From assembly GCA_900313615.1 (NCBI GenBank), contig OMRP01000009.1, positions 62,001 to 126,000 on the forward strand: DNA of 64,000 nt. Direction: 5' to 3'. Below the pieces are notes generated by a model that saw only the letters and a list, made by a program, of their open reading frames with translations, was not told the DNA's origin and did no database searches. Positions 34,039 through 44,094 of this stretch are shown in pieces (positions within the stretch are counted from its first letter, which is position 1; every line of letters begins with the position of its first letter). A program made the position numbers and the translations under genes. Source of the stretch: an uncultured Prevotellaceae bacterium. Lineage in GTDB: Bacteria > Bacteroidota > Bacteroidia > Bacteroidales > Bacteroidaceae.

Positions 34039-36039
34039 TTAATAAATACCTTTATACTGTGTCTTGGGGTCAGAAACGTCCCAACCTGGATTCTGCTCCA
34101 ATCCACCATTATGTAGAGTAATCTGGTTCTGAGGTTTAGGCAGGAAGCCATTAGTGGCTTTATAACGCTCAGTCCATGAAGACGTCATGTGGGTCATGGT
34201 ACGCTTATTGCCCTTATCGCCGAGGCAGACAATCTGTTTGCCAGCCTGTGCCTGCAATGCCTTAGGAGCATATTCGCTATTCTTACAATCCTTACCAGTC
34301 CAACGACGCATATCGTTGAAACGAAGTCCTTCGAATGCAAACTCCCAACGACGCTCGTCCTGAACGGCCTTCAAAGAGTAGGCTGTCTCTTGAACGCCAG
34401 CACGACGCTGTACTTGATTCATGTACTGAGCATCGCCTGTAAGCTCGGTCATCATCAGAAGAACGTCAGCGTAACGCATCAGGTAGAAGTCCTCGAAGTG
34501 GTCACCCTGCATACTGTTACCAAGCGAACCACCACCAGAATAGCCAGGACACTGAACCCACCAAGTCTTATTGTCTGCATCGTTAGCGTCAAGGTTTACA
34601 TCAGCATACTTCTTGACAGAATAACCAGACTCCTCGCAGTCATCCTTCTCGTAAACATAGCCCACGAGTTCATTATTGAGGTCAATCATAGAAGCTCTCT
34701 TGCGGAGGTCACCTTTTTCGGGATCAACGGCTGTAGTAGCCTCTGCTGCTGTCCAATCGTCCCAGATGTTGCAGGAAGGAGTACCCTGACCCCAGCCCTG
34801 GTTGAACGGATAAGTCAAGTCACGGGTACCATTCATGTTGGAGGCACCATTACGAAGACCCCAGAAACATGACAGATAGTTTGAATACATACGCGGGTTG
34901 CAATATGTACCACCGATATTCCATGAAGAAGCGTTCATGAACTGAATACCGAAGAGCTCCTCGGTGTTACCATTACCCATACCAGGCTGGTCGAAACAAC
35001 GAGATGGATCCATATCGGCAATGAATTCATAAGCATGTGTTCCTTCTTTGTTGCCATATTCACGCCAATTCGACAAATCTTTCAATTTGTCATCACTTAA
35101 TTTGTCAAGAGCATCATCATGAGCCTCTTTCCAGCTAAGGCTGTTGGAGTACTGCCAAAGTGAGCGATAGTCCTCGCAGAGTTTGTAGCCACCATTGTTG
35201 ATGATGTCCCTCAGGCCATTAACGATATCTTCCTTGGAAACAGAAGATACGGTGCAGCCCTCCTGTGCGATGGCAGCGCCAGTACGGTCAAGAAGTTCGA
35301 TGCTAGGAGCACCGCTTGCCAATTCACCGGCACCTTTGTAGAAGCCTGCCCAGAACATGTATGCACGTGCCATGAATGCCTCGGCACAGTACTTATCGGC
35401 ATGACCGGAACCATTGGCCTTAGTTACCGTCATAAGATTTTTGGCGGAAACAAAGTCAGCGATAATCTGCGGATAGATGACTTCCTCAGCGCTTACCTGC
35501 TGATACGATTCATCAGTAATAAGAGTAGACGTAATCAAAGGTATGTCACCATACATCTGGGTGAGCCAGAAGGTATAGAGGCCACGCATGAAGAACGCCT
35601 CACCGAGGAGTTGGTTACGCTGAGCCCTATTACTATCATCCCAAGGCACATTGTCGATGGTTTCTATCTGGTTGTTGGCACGTGAAACGCCACCATAGAG
35701 AAGAATCCAGTCATATTCATACTGATTGGCATCCTGCATGGTAAAATGATGCATCGACTTAGGCATATAGTCTTGCAGACCACCACTGCCGTAACAGTCG
35801 TCTGACATGCAGCTCCACCAGAAGAAAATATTATTTAAGCAATCACTATTATCTCCGCCACCCAACGTACTCATGATACTGTAGGTGGCTGCATTCAATG
35901 CCTCCACATCTGCAGGCTTGCCTGGGAATGTAGCTGAGGTCATCTCCGTCACACGGGGATCGGTGTCCAGCATGTCATTACAAGCTGTAAACAAAGTCGC
36001 TGACAATACAGCCAACGCTGATAATATATATTTCTTCAT
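34039..36039 (-). CDS. susD: RagB/SusD family nutrient-uptake outer-membrane lipoprotein
   Basis: The 666-residue protein has the lipobox LSATLFTAC followed by NDMLDTDPR, a usual SusD opening. Further hallmarks are RANNQIETID, AEAFMRGLYTFWLTQMYGDIPLI-type text (here LLGEAFFMRGLYTFWLTQMYGDIPL), YCAEAFMARAYMFW, DFYLMRYADVLLMMTEL and ERRWEFAFEGLRFNDMRRW. SusD caps the SusC channel and binds the nutrient. The gene follows susC by 14 bases. No glycoside hydrolase or regulator gene is next to the pair, so the substrate is open. Confidence 0.95.
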   Translation of the reverse strand: MKKYILSALAVLSATLFTACNDMLDTDPRVTEMTSATFPGKPADVEALNAATYSIMSTLGGGDNSDCLNNIFFWWSCMSDDCYGSGGLQDYMPKSMHHFTMQDANQYEYDWILLYGGVSRANNQIETIDNVPWDDSNRAQRNQLLGEAFFMRGLYTFWLTQMYGDIPLITSTLITDESYQQVSAEEVIYPQIIADFVSAKNLMTVTKANGSGHADKYCAEAFMARAYMFWAGFYKGAGELASGAPSIELLDRTGAAIAQEGCTVSSVSKEDIVNGLRDIINNGGYKLCEDYRSLWQYSNSLSWKEAHDDALDKLSDDKLKDLSNWREYGNKEGTHAYEFIADMDPSRCFDQPGMGNGNTEELFGIQFMNASSWNIGGTYCNPRMYSNYLSCFWGLRNGASNMNGTRDLTYPFNQGWGQGTPSCNIWDDWTAAEATTAVDPEKGDLRKRASMIDLNNELVGYVYEKDDCEESGYSVKKYADVNLDANDADNKTWWVQCPGYSGGGSLGNSMQGDHFEDFYLMRYADVLLMMTELTGDAQYMNQVQRRAGVQETAYSLKAVQDERRWEFAFEGLRFNDMRRWTGKDCKNSEYAPKALQAQAGKQIVCLGDKGNKRTMTHMTSSWTERYKATNGFLPKPQNQITLHNGGLEQNPGWDVSDPKTQYKGIY

Positions 36040-36053
36040 AACTTATTGTCAAA

Positions 36054-39000
36054 TTAGAATTTAATACTTGCACCAACCAAGAATGTACGAGCTGGTGGGT
36101 AAAGACCGAGGTCGATACCGGAAGCCCAACCTATATCACCACCTGTTGAACCCACCTCGGGATCGAGACCGGTGTAACCGGTGAAGGTGCAAAGGTTCTG
36201 AACCTGCATATAGAGACGGAGCTGCTGGAACGGGCAAGCCTTCCAAAGATGCTTGAAGTCGTAACCGAGAGTCACAGTCTTAATCTTAAAGTAGTCGGCA
36301 TCTTCCACATAACGGCTTGATACCCAAATGGTGTTCGGGTGACCATTATTTGAAATTCTTGGCATAGTGTTTGAGGTTCCCTCACCGTGCCAACGGCCGA
36401 GTATCGTGGTATCATAGTTCTCGTCAGGATCATCACCGAATGAACGGTAAGAACGCATTACCTGCATACCGAATGCACCGGCACCGGTTACTGAGAAGTC
36501 TAAGCCTCTCCATTGCAAACCGAGGTTAATACCAAGCATCACATCGGGATTAGGATCACCGATTTGATGCTTATCGGTACCAGCACCTTCTCCCTTACCA
36601 ACGATCACACCGTCACCGTTCCAGTCGTCCCAGATGCAGTCACCGGGTTTTGCGTCGTCAAGGACAGCCTTGCCATCAGCACGTGCCTGGTCAATCTGAG
36701 CCTGATTCTGCCAGATGCCACTGTAGGACATGCCATAGAAATAACCGATGGGATAGCCTTCCTCAGCACGGGAAACATAGTCTGTACCCTGTGAGATAAC
36801 ATTACCATTACCGGCGATATAGTGGTTCTCATTGGCGATACGGGTTACTTCGTTCTTGTTGGTAGCGAAATTCACACCAACATTGTAGCTGAAGTCGCTG
36901 CCAATCCTGTCGTTCCAAGAAACAGCAAGCTCAATACCTGTATTCTCAACGTCACCACCATTGATGAAAGCAGGGTTGGTACCCATAATACCAATCGTCG
37001 GACCTGTTACGAGCCAATCCTTCGTCTTTTTCTTATACCAGTCGAAGTTCACATTCAAGCGGCTGTTGAGGAAACGAGCATCGAAACCGAAGTCAAGCTG
37101 CTCAGAGGTCTCCCAAGTCAGGTCGGGGTTAGGCACGATGTTAGCGTAAGCACCGGTATAAGGAATACCTGCGGTAGAAGTTGCCATGTCTGAACCAAAC
37201 TTGTAACCACTGTCGTTGGCATCGCCAGACAGAGCGATGGTTGCCAGATACTGGTATTTGGTGATACGGTTGTTACCGTTCTGACCCCAAGATGCGCGGA
37301 GTTTGAAGAAGTCCATCCAGCTCTTCACGCTCTCCATGAAAGGCTCATTGGTCATCACCCAACCTGCAGATACAGAGGGGAACAAACCCCAACGGTTGCC
37401 ATCGGAGAAGATACTGGAACCATCATAACGCATAGTGACAGTAGCCATATAGGTCTCATTCCAGTCCCAAGTCAAACGACCGAACCAAGAAGCGAGATAC
37501 TCTTCGTCGTTGGGGTTGCCAGTGATGGAAGCGACAGTAACGTCAGCAAGTTTGACGTTTGACAGCCATGCGGAATCCCAACCCTTCAGCGTAGCGAGCT
37601 GACTGCCCCAACTAACGCTGTTGGCTCCACCGACGTTTGCACTCCAGTCTGTGCTCTGAAAACTCTGACCAACCATAGCGGTGATCTTGTGACCACTGAA
37701 AATAGGAAGATCATAAGTGAGGGTGTTCTCAATCGACCAGTTGCCATTAATCCAAGCACTCTGGCTCACGTTATATGTAGTTGTAGGACCAATAGGATTA
37801 TCAGCACGTGGCTCTGAATAACTGCGGTATGCACCAGAACCCCAGTTGTAGTTGAACTGGCTGCGGAATCTCAGACCCTTGATAGGCTGAATGACTGCGA
37901 AAGCAGTAACACTGGTATTGACGTTGCGGCTCTCAGCCATAGAGCCCCATCCACCTTTGGAGAGGTTCTCCCATGGGTTGTTGAACATACTTGTATTCCA
38001 GCCTTTACCATAAGTCACATTACCAGCGGGATCCTGATAATTATAGATATCGCCATTGTCTGCATACTGCGGCATGAGAGGAGACACCTGGAGCAGGCTG
38101 TGGATATAGCTCCAATACATGCCAGCCTCAGCCAGGTCGTGGCTCTTGGTGTAGCCGATAGAGATGTTCTCACCGATGGTGATGGCATCGAAGTCCTTCA
38201 CTCTCAAAAGCACATGGTCGCTGTTGATGCGGACAGTGTGACGCTTGTAGTATGAAGCCATGTCAGCACCCATGATACCTTCGTTGCCGGTATAGGTGTA
38301 AGACATAGCAAATTTTGAACGGTCTGTACCACCGGTCAAGGTTACGGAATGATTGTGCTGGACAGCGTTCTTGTTGGTGAACACATCCCACCAGTCAGTA
38401 CCTTCCCAACCATTGGCCACCTTGGTAAGAATGTCAGCAGGAACATAAGCAGACCAATCCAACGTAACACCACTAGAATTGTAGTTATACTCGTCAAAGA
38501 TGGTCATGTACTGCTGAGCATTGAGCAATTGTGGACGTTTGTAAACGTTCGACCAACCAATAGCACCATTATAGCTAAGTTCAATCTTACCAGCCTTACC
38601 CTGCTTGGTAGTAACGAGGATAACGCCGTTAGCAGCACGGGCACCATAGATGGCAGCCGATGCAGCATCCTTCAACACGTCGATGCTCTCGATATCGTTC
38701 GGGTTGATGCCGTCGAGGCTACCACCTGCTACACCGTCGATTACATAAAGAGGTGTATTATCACCGATGGTTCCCTTACCACGAATGTAAACATTGTAGC
38801 TCTTACCAGGCTGTGAAGAAGACTGTGTAATCTGCACACCAGGAGTGCTTGACTGCATAGCTTCCAGCGCGTTGGTGGTGTTCTGCTTGGCGATGTCATC
38901 ACCCTTCACCTGCACGGTGGCACCGGTCACCAACTTTTTCTTCTGAACACCATAACCCACGACCACGACTTCCTCGAGCACGTCGGCATCCTCAGTAAGG

Positions 39001-39323
39001 TCGATAGTGATGTTGGACTGGCTGCCCACAGCGATTTCCTGTGTTTTGTAGCCCACATACGAAATCACGAGCGTAGCACCTGGCTGAACGTTGAGAGAGA
39101 AGTTACCGTCGAGATCGGTAACCGTACCGTTTGAAGTACCTTTTTCCATAATGGTTGCACCAATGACGGGGCCTCCGGCATCACGGACGGTACCAGTGAC
39201 TGTCTTTGACTGCTGAACCGCCTGCGGAGCGGCTTCGGATGAGGCGTATGCAGGGGCGGCAGCGAAGCCTACCATAGCACATGCACCCATCAGCAGCAAC
39301 GATTTTCTGAAATTGAAATTCAT
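36054..39323 (-). CDS. susC: SusC/RagA family TonB-linked outer-membrane transporter
   Basis: The 1089-residue protein has a signal peptide ending ...AAAPAYA and a carboxypeptidase-regulatory-like domain ([29 protein letters not shown] in outline). The TonB-box/plug follows ([51 protein letters not shown] in outline), then a 22-strand barrel ending in the aromatic terminus [13 protein letters not shown]. It imports large nutrients with TonB energy. No anti-sigma/ECF pair is adjacent. The 450-base upstream gap has a 24-bp tandem repeat and -7-like boxes. Confidence 0.96.
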   Translation of the reverse strand: [1089 protein letters not shown]

Positions 39324-39531
39324 ACTTTAAGTATTTTCATTAGGTTAAATAGTATAAACTCTTAGTTGATTCTTTCTCTTTGGTCATGACGACCCATCAC
39401 CACCTTATATATAATATAAAGAGGTGAGCAAACGTTTACGGACTTTCTTTGTTTCGATAAGCATTCGGTTTTTAGGTTTGACTTTATTATTGTTCTTTAG
39501 GTTTTCTAGTTTAATGTTTGACGTCATTCTA

Positions 39532-39577
39532 CATCTTTCTCTTTACGACAAACTGCATCTTTCTCTTTACGACAAAC
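39532..39577. repeat. two 24-bp tandem repeats upstream of susC
   Basis: The 22-base word CATCTTTCTCTTTACGACAA plus AC occurs at 39532-39553 and 39556-39577, with a degenerate third at about 39580-39605. The rest of the 39324-39779 gap is AT-rich with no gene. On the minus strand TACTTTTG boxes at 39614-39621 and 39691-39698 could be -7 elements for susC, but neither has a clear -33 box at the right distance. Confidence 0.75.
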
Positions 39578-39717
39578 AACGTCTTTCGTAACGTACTACA
39601 TCTTTTCAAGTTGCAAAAGTAAAGTATTTTTTTGATTTCGCATAATTTTTTTTGCCAAAATTTGATACTTTTTATAAAAATCGTAGGTTCCAAAAGTAAA
39701 ATAAGCAACAAAACGTT

Positions 39718-39757
39718 AAAAAAGGAGGGGAAAAGATACATATTTTCCCCTCCTTTC
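39718..39757 (-). terminator. intrinsic terminator of kbl
   Basis: On the minus strand AAAGGAGGGGAAAA pairs with TTTTCCCCTCCTTT around about nine bases and is followed by TTTTTTAACG. It is 22 bases past the kbl stop. Confidence 0.88.
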
Positions 39758-39779
39758 CCTACTCGGGTCTAACCAGAGA

Positions 39780-40964
39780 CTATATCACGTTCAGTTCGCG
39801 CCCGACCTTGATGAAGGCGTCGACGCACTTGTCGAGCTGTTCGCGAGTATGTCCGGCTGAAATCTGCACACGGATACGTGCTTGTCCCTTGGGTACCACA
39901 GGATAATAGAAGCCCGTGACATAGATGCCTTCTTCCTGCATCTTTGCGGCATAGACCTGCGACAGTTTGGCATCGTAAAGCATGACGGCGCAGATGGCAC
40001 TCTGCGTGGGTTTGATGTCGAAGCCAGCCGCCATCATCTTGTCTCGGAAATAGTTGACGTTCTCCACTAGACGGTCGTGAATCTCATTGCTCTCCTTGAG
40101 CATCTTGAACACCTCGAGGGATGCGCCGATGATGCAAGGAGCGAGGGAGTTGGAGAAGAGATAGGGACGGGAGCGTTGGCGCAACAGTTCAATAATCTCT
40201 TTTCGTCCGGTGGTGAAGCCGCCGAGGGCACCACCGAATGACTTACCCAACGTGCCCGTGTAGATGTCGACACGGCCGTAGGTATTGAAGAACTCGCTCA
40301 CGCCATGGCCAGTGGCGCCAACCACACCTGCCGAATGGCTCTCATCAACCATCACCAGGGCATCATATTTCTCGGCCAGGTCACATATCTTGTCCATTGG
40401 AGCCACATTGCCGTCCATGGAGAACACTCCGTCGGTGACAATGATGCGGAAACGTTGGGCCTGCGCCTCCTGCAAGCATTTCTCCAACTCATTCATGTCG
40501 GCATTGGCATAACGGTAGCGTTTGGCTTTGCACAAGCGCACACCATCAATAATCGACGCATGATTGAGGGCATCGGAGATGATGGCGTCCTCCTCAGTGA
40601 ACAAAGGCTCGAAAACACCTCCATTGGCATCGAAACAGGCAGCATAGAGGATGGTGTCCTCGGTGTGGAAATAGTCGGAGATGGCCGCCTCCAACTCTTT
40701 ATGGATATCCTGCGTGCCACAGATGAAACGTACCGACGACATGCCGAAGCCACGGCTGTCCATCATGCGCTTGGCACCTTCGATGAGACGCGGGTGGTCG
40801 GAGAGGCCTAGGTAGTTGTTGGCACAGAAGTTGAGCACGGGTTGCCCCTTAACGGTGATCTCTGCTTTTTGGGGACTTTCGATAAGACGTTCTTCCTTGT
40901 AAAGTCCCGCTTCACGAATCTCAGCAATGGTCTGCTGGAGATGTTCTTTCATTTTTCCGTACAT
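39780..40964 (-). CDS. kbl: glycine C-acetyltransferase (2-amino-3-ketobutyrate CoA ligase)
   Basis: Kbl splits 2-amino-3-ketobutyrate with CoA into glycine and acetyl-CoA, using PLP. From the ATG at 40964 the protein has 394 residues, the normal family length. The upstream extension of the ORF has a repeat-encoded, unlikely sequence. Alpha-oxoamine synthase motifs are clear: NFCANNYLGLSDHPRL, GFGMSSVRFICGTQDIHKELE, DALNHASIIDG, MVDESHSAGVVG, and the PLP lysine in TGTLGKSFGGALGG. It is divergent from tdh, which makes its substrate. Confidence 0.96.
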   Translation of the reverse strand: MYGKMKEHLQQTIAEIREAGLYKEERLIESPQKAEITVKGQPVLNFCANNYLGLSDHPRLIEGAKRMMDSRGFGMSSVRFICGTQDIHKELEAAISDYFHTEDTILYAACFDANGGVFEPLFTEEDAIISDALNHASIIDGVRLCKAKRYRYANADMNELEKCLQEAQAQRFRIIVTDGVFSMDGNVAPMDKICDLAEKYDALVMVDESHSAGVVGATGHGVSEFFNTYGRVDIYTGTLGKSFGGALGGFTTGRKEIIELLRQRSRPYLFSNSLAPCIIGASLEVFKMLKESNEIHDRLVENVNYFRDKMMAAGFDIKPTQSAICAVMLYDAKLSQVYAAKMQEEGIYVTGFYYPVVPKGQARIRVQISAGHTREQLDKCVDAFIKVGRELNVI

Positions 40965-40978
40965 AGTATTATGATTTT

Positions 40979-41010
40979 TTGAGGTTTGAGGTTTGAGATT
41001 TGAGGTTTGC
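40979..41010. repeat. TTTGAGGTTTGAGATTTGAGG repeat
   Basis: Words of TTTGAGGTTTGAG form sit between kbl and its likely promoter region. The same family occurs at 55175-55225, where it encodes the FolP tail. Confidence 0.8.
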
Positions 41011-41161
41011 AAAATAACACTTTTTTTTCCATAATAAAGGTGTTTTAGGAAAGTTTTTTTGAAAAATATGGGTGGAGGCTTAATTTTTCCTTTCAAAATG
41101 ACGGAATATGAAAAAAAAATATTTCCTTTGCAGTGAAAACACAACCCTTAAATCTACGATT

Positions 41162-42118
41162 ATGAAAAATATCCTGGTGATTGGTTCTACGGGGCAGATT
41201 GGCTCCGAGTTGACAATGGAACTGCGCAAGCGCTATGGCAACGACCATGTGGTGGCAGGGTATATCACTGGCGCCGAGCCCAAAGGCGAACTGTTGGAGA
41301 GCGGTCCATCGGCTGTTGCCGACGTGACCGATGGTGAGATGCTGAACGATGTGGTGCAGCGTTATGACATCGACGCCATATACAACTTGGCGGCCCTGCT
41401 CTCTGTGGTGGCAGAGTCGAAGCCCCGCCTGGCATGGAAAATTGGCATCGACGGACTGTGGAATGTGCTGGAGGTGGCCCGCGAGCACCGCTGTTCCGTG
41501 TTCACGCCCAGCAGCATCGGTTCGTTTGGCCGTGAGACGCCCCACATGATGACCCCTCAGGACACGATACAGCGACCACGCACCATCTATGGCGTGTCAA
41601 AAGTGACCACTGAGCTGCTGAGCACCTACTATCATATTAAATATGGTGTTGACACCCGTTCGGTGCGTTTTCCGGGCATCATCTCCTATAAGACCCTTCC
41701 CGGCGGCGGCACCACCGACTATGCCGTCGACATCTTCTACAGTGCCGTGCGGGGTGAGCGCTTCGTCTGTCCACTCAAAGAGGGCACCATGCTCGACATG
41801 ATGTATATGCCTGATGCCTTGCGTGCCGCCATCATGCTCATGGAAGCCAACCCCGACCGTCTGGTACACCATAATGGTTTCAATGTGACGGCCATGAGTT
41901 TCTCGCCGGAGAAAATATATGCTGAGATTAAGAAATACAAGCCCGACTTCGAGATGGTGTACGAGGTGGACCCACTGAAACAGTTTATCGCCGAGAGTTG
42001 GCCCGACCGTATGGACGACACCTGTGCGCGTCGCGAATGGGGATGGGCTCCCACCTACGACATCACGCGCATGACGCAAGACATGTTGGAGAAACTAACT
42101 ATAAAGGTAAAAAAGTAA
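41162..42118 (+). CDS. tdh: NAD-dependent L-threonine 3-dehydrogenase (SDR type)
   Basis: The enzyme oxidises L-threonine to 2-amino-3-ketobutyrate. The ATG at 41162 gives 318 residues, starting MKNILVIGSTGQIGSELT with the Rossmann GxxGxxG. The catalytic residues are in FTPSSIGSFG and the YGVSK motif (Tyr-x-x-x-Lys). PGIISYKTLPGGGTTDYAVDIF is typical of the extended-SDR threonine dehydrogenases. The C-terminal KVKK is written by an interspersed AAGGTAAAAAAGT repeat. The divergent kbl completes the threonine-to-glycine route. Confidence 0.93.
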   Translation: MKNILVIGSTGQIGSELTMELRKRYGNDHVVAGYITGAEPKGELLESGPSAVADVTDGEMLNDVVQRYDIDAIYNLAALLSVVAESKPRLAWKIGIDGLWNVLEVAREHRCSVFTPSSIGSFGRETPHMMTPQDTIQRPRTIYGVSKVTTELLSTYYHIKYGVDTRSVRFPGIISYKTLPGGGTTDYAVDIFYSAVRGERFVCPLKEGTMLDMMYMPDALRAAIMLMEANPDRLVHHNGFNVTAMSFSPEKIYAEIKKYKPDFEMVYEVDPLKQFIAESWPDRMDDTCARREWGWAPTYDITRMTQDMLEKLTIKVKK

Positions 42119-42182
42119 AAAGGTAAAAAGGTAAAAATGGCTCTCTTTACTCTTTTACCTTTTTACTCTTTTACCCTTTTAC
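42100..42182. repeat. AAAAAGGTAAAAAGG / CTTTTTACTCTTTTACC inverted repeat block
   Basis: AAGGTAAAAAAGTAAAAAGG words (tdh 3' end) are followed by their reverse complements (TTACCTTTTTACTCTTTTAC), so the block between two convergent genes can form a long AT-rich hairpin around 42137-42145. It might serve as a terminator. Confidence 0.75.
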
Positions 42183-42853
42183 TTTTCAAACGTTCTCTCT
42201 TCCCACCCATCATAGGTGTTGATACGGAGTGTTATCCCATCGCCAGCGTCCATGTTGGCGGTGGGAATACTTATATATACCAATGCGGAATAGTATTCCG
42301 GCACCCCATTTTGGTTGTGGAGGAAAGTCAGTTGGTAGTGATGCGTATTGTCTTCGCGTTCCGTCTTTTCATCGAGCAATACGCCTACCGTCTGCTTCAG
42401 GGTGTCATCATCGGTGGCTCCCGTCATGAGACGCAGTCCCAGGTTGATGTACTTGCCATTGACACTGACCCATGCACTCTCCACCTTGACGGGGTCGGTG
42501 TGTTGTTCTTTCACCTCGCTGGCAGGTTTTGGTGTCAACGTCACCAGTTGCATGAGCGAATGCACCTTGTTGGTTGTCTTTTCTTCGGTGGCATCGTAAT
42601 AGACGAGCACCCGGTAGAGCGAGTCGGCGGTAACAGCCCATTTGGCTTGCACGGCACTGGGGAAATACACCCGCTGTCCCTCGTCGGTGTCGGCATAGTC
42701 GAGTGACCCCACGGCATTGGAGTGCGCTTCGGCGAAGTCGGCCCTCATATACGACAGTTTGCCATCACCCGTATCGTAGTCGCGCGTGGTGCAGGCAGCA
42801 GTCAATAATGATGCGAAAAAGAATATCAGAATTGTTTTCTTTATCATCAGCAT
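42179..42853 (-). CDS. NigD-like lipoprotein
   Basis: The 224-residue protein has the lipobox SLLTAAC and then the NigD-like layout: a short N-terminal OB-like domain (RADFAEAHSNAVGSLDYADTDEG) and a beta-sandwich C-terminal domain (ESAWVSVNGKYINLGLRLMTG, THHYQLTFLHNQNGVPEYYSALVYISIP). The name comes from a nigrescin locus, but most members are of unknown role. The gene's start (42853 or the in-frame ATG at 42847) overlaps the end of the acyltransferase gene, so the two are translated together. Confidence 0.82.
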   Translation of the reverse strand: MLMIKKTILIFFFASLLTAACTTRDYDTGDGKLSYMRADFAEAHSNAVGSLDYADTDEGQRVYFPSAVQAKWAVTADSLYRVLVYYDATEEKTTNKVHSLMQLVTLTPKPASEVKEQHTDPVKVESAWVSVNGKYINLGLRLMTGATDDDTLKQTVGVLLDEKTEREDNTHHYQLTFLHNQNGVPEYYSALVYISIPTANMDAGDGITLRINTYDGWEERTFEK

Positions 42854-44073
42854 ACTTTGGAATTAGAGGGGTCGGAGGTGAGGCTTTTATAATGGTTGAT
42901 GGCCGGATTGGCGTACATCGTGAGAATAATATGACGGAGGAAGGCAATGTCATCAGCGCCATCGGTATGCGCCATGTCCACTCGTTGCGAGAGATAGTCG
43001 CAGAATGCTTTTTCTTCGGCAGCGCCACAGGCGACAGACTGATGGTCGGATAGCCATGCCACCACATTGTCGACATTCGTTCCACACTTCAAGGAGATGC
43101 GCTCTCCATCCTCACCACCCAACAGACGCAACGCCACAAGGTTCGACGGATAAAGGCGGTAATGCTGATGTATCTGGTTGTCAATATGTGCGGCGATGAC
43201 ATCGAAGATTTCGCTCTTGGGCACCTCGGTCAGGGTCTGCAGATAATCATCGATGCAAGGCGCACAATGATAATGGATGGCCCCTTTGTAACCCATGATG
43301 CCCGTGCGCATACTCACCACATCGTCGTTCGCCGTCTTACGGAAGTTGGGGTCTTCATGCCGACACCATAACTCACGTGCCTTGAGGTAGTCGCAGGGGT
43401 CGTACTCATAGGAGATGGCCAGCGGCACGATATGCAACGACGCCAGTCTTTCAATAACCGTTCCCTCTCCGTCCATAGCCATCATCTTGAGGATGGCGGC
43501 CTGCGTGCGGTCGTCGGAGTCCTTCGCCCTACCCTCACGCTGGGCTATCCATATATTCTCGTTCTTCTCACTTACAGCATAGTGCATATATGCCGACAGC
43601 TCACGGCTGGCCATGAGCATCTGCCGAGGCGGCAACGACCGTTGAACGATGAACGACTTGTTGATGCGCACCAAGTCGCGCACCCACGGCAGCGAGAGCA
43701 GGTTGTCGCCAATGGCTATCTCGCACGTGGTAGTGAACCCCGTATCGATGAGCAGTTTGTCGAGCAGTGCCGAGTCGAGCACGATGTCGCGGTGGTTGCT
43801 CACGAAGGTGTAACGTCCACCATTGTCGATGGCCGAGATGTCCATGTCGCAACCCGTGCTGGCTTTGGCCAACAGTTTAACGAGGAATTGATAGCTGAAC
43901 ATTTTCTGGAACTCCAGATTGGTCTTGCAGCTACGCATCATCGCCGCCACCTGCTCTACTGGCACGTCGGGCAACACATAGGGCAACACGGCGAGGAACT
44001 GTCGGTCGGCCAAGAGGCGTTCGTACACCTCTGGCAACTCTTCAGGATTATATGGTCGGATTTCGTCAAACAT
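42847..44073 (-). CDS. 1-acyl-sn-glycerol-3-phosphate acyltransferase-like protein (PlsC superfamily)
   Basis: The 408 residues from the ATG at 44073 (MFDEIRPYNPEELPEV) contain FVSNHRDIVLDSALLDKLL with the HxxxxD acyltransferase motif. Later are IWIAQREGRAKDSDDRTQAAILKMM, matching the EGTRS/EGRAK block, and VPLAISYEYDPCDYLKA. It probably transfers an acyl chain to a lipid or ornithine-type acceptor. It is longer than PlsC (about 240 residues), with ~80 extra residues at each end. No predicted TM helix is obvious. It overlaps the NigD-like gene. Confidence 0.82.
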   Translation of the reverse strand: MFDEIRPYNPEELPEVYERLLADRQFLAVLPYVLPDVPVEQVAAMMRSCKTNLEFQKMFSYQFLVKLLAKASTGCDMDISAIDNGGRYTFVSNHRDIVLDSALLDKLLIDTGFTTTCEIAIGDNLLSLPWVRDLVRINKSFIVQRSLPPRQMLMASRELSAYMHYAVSEKNENIWIAQREGRAKDSDDRTQAAILKMMAMDGEGTVIERLASLHIVPLAISYEYDPCDYLKARELWCRHEDPNFRKTANDDVVSMRTGIMGYKGAIHYHCAPCIDDYLQTLTEVPKSEIFDVIAAHIDNQIHQHYRLYPSNLVALRLLGGEDGERISLKCGTNVDNVVAWLSDHQSVACGAAEEKAFCDYLSQRVDMAHTDGADDIAFLRHIILTMYANPAINHYKSLTSDPSNSKVC

Positions 44074-44094
44074 TTTTTTTGGAGAGTTTAGGAG

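Noticed and set aside
39529..39741. 70-codon minus-strand ORF with repeated FVVKRKMQ residues
   Set aside because: The repeat comes from the 24-bp DNA repeats upstream of susC and the kbl terminator. There is no support for translation.
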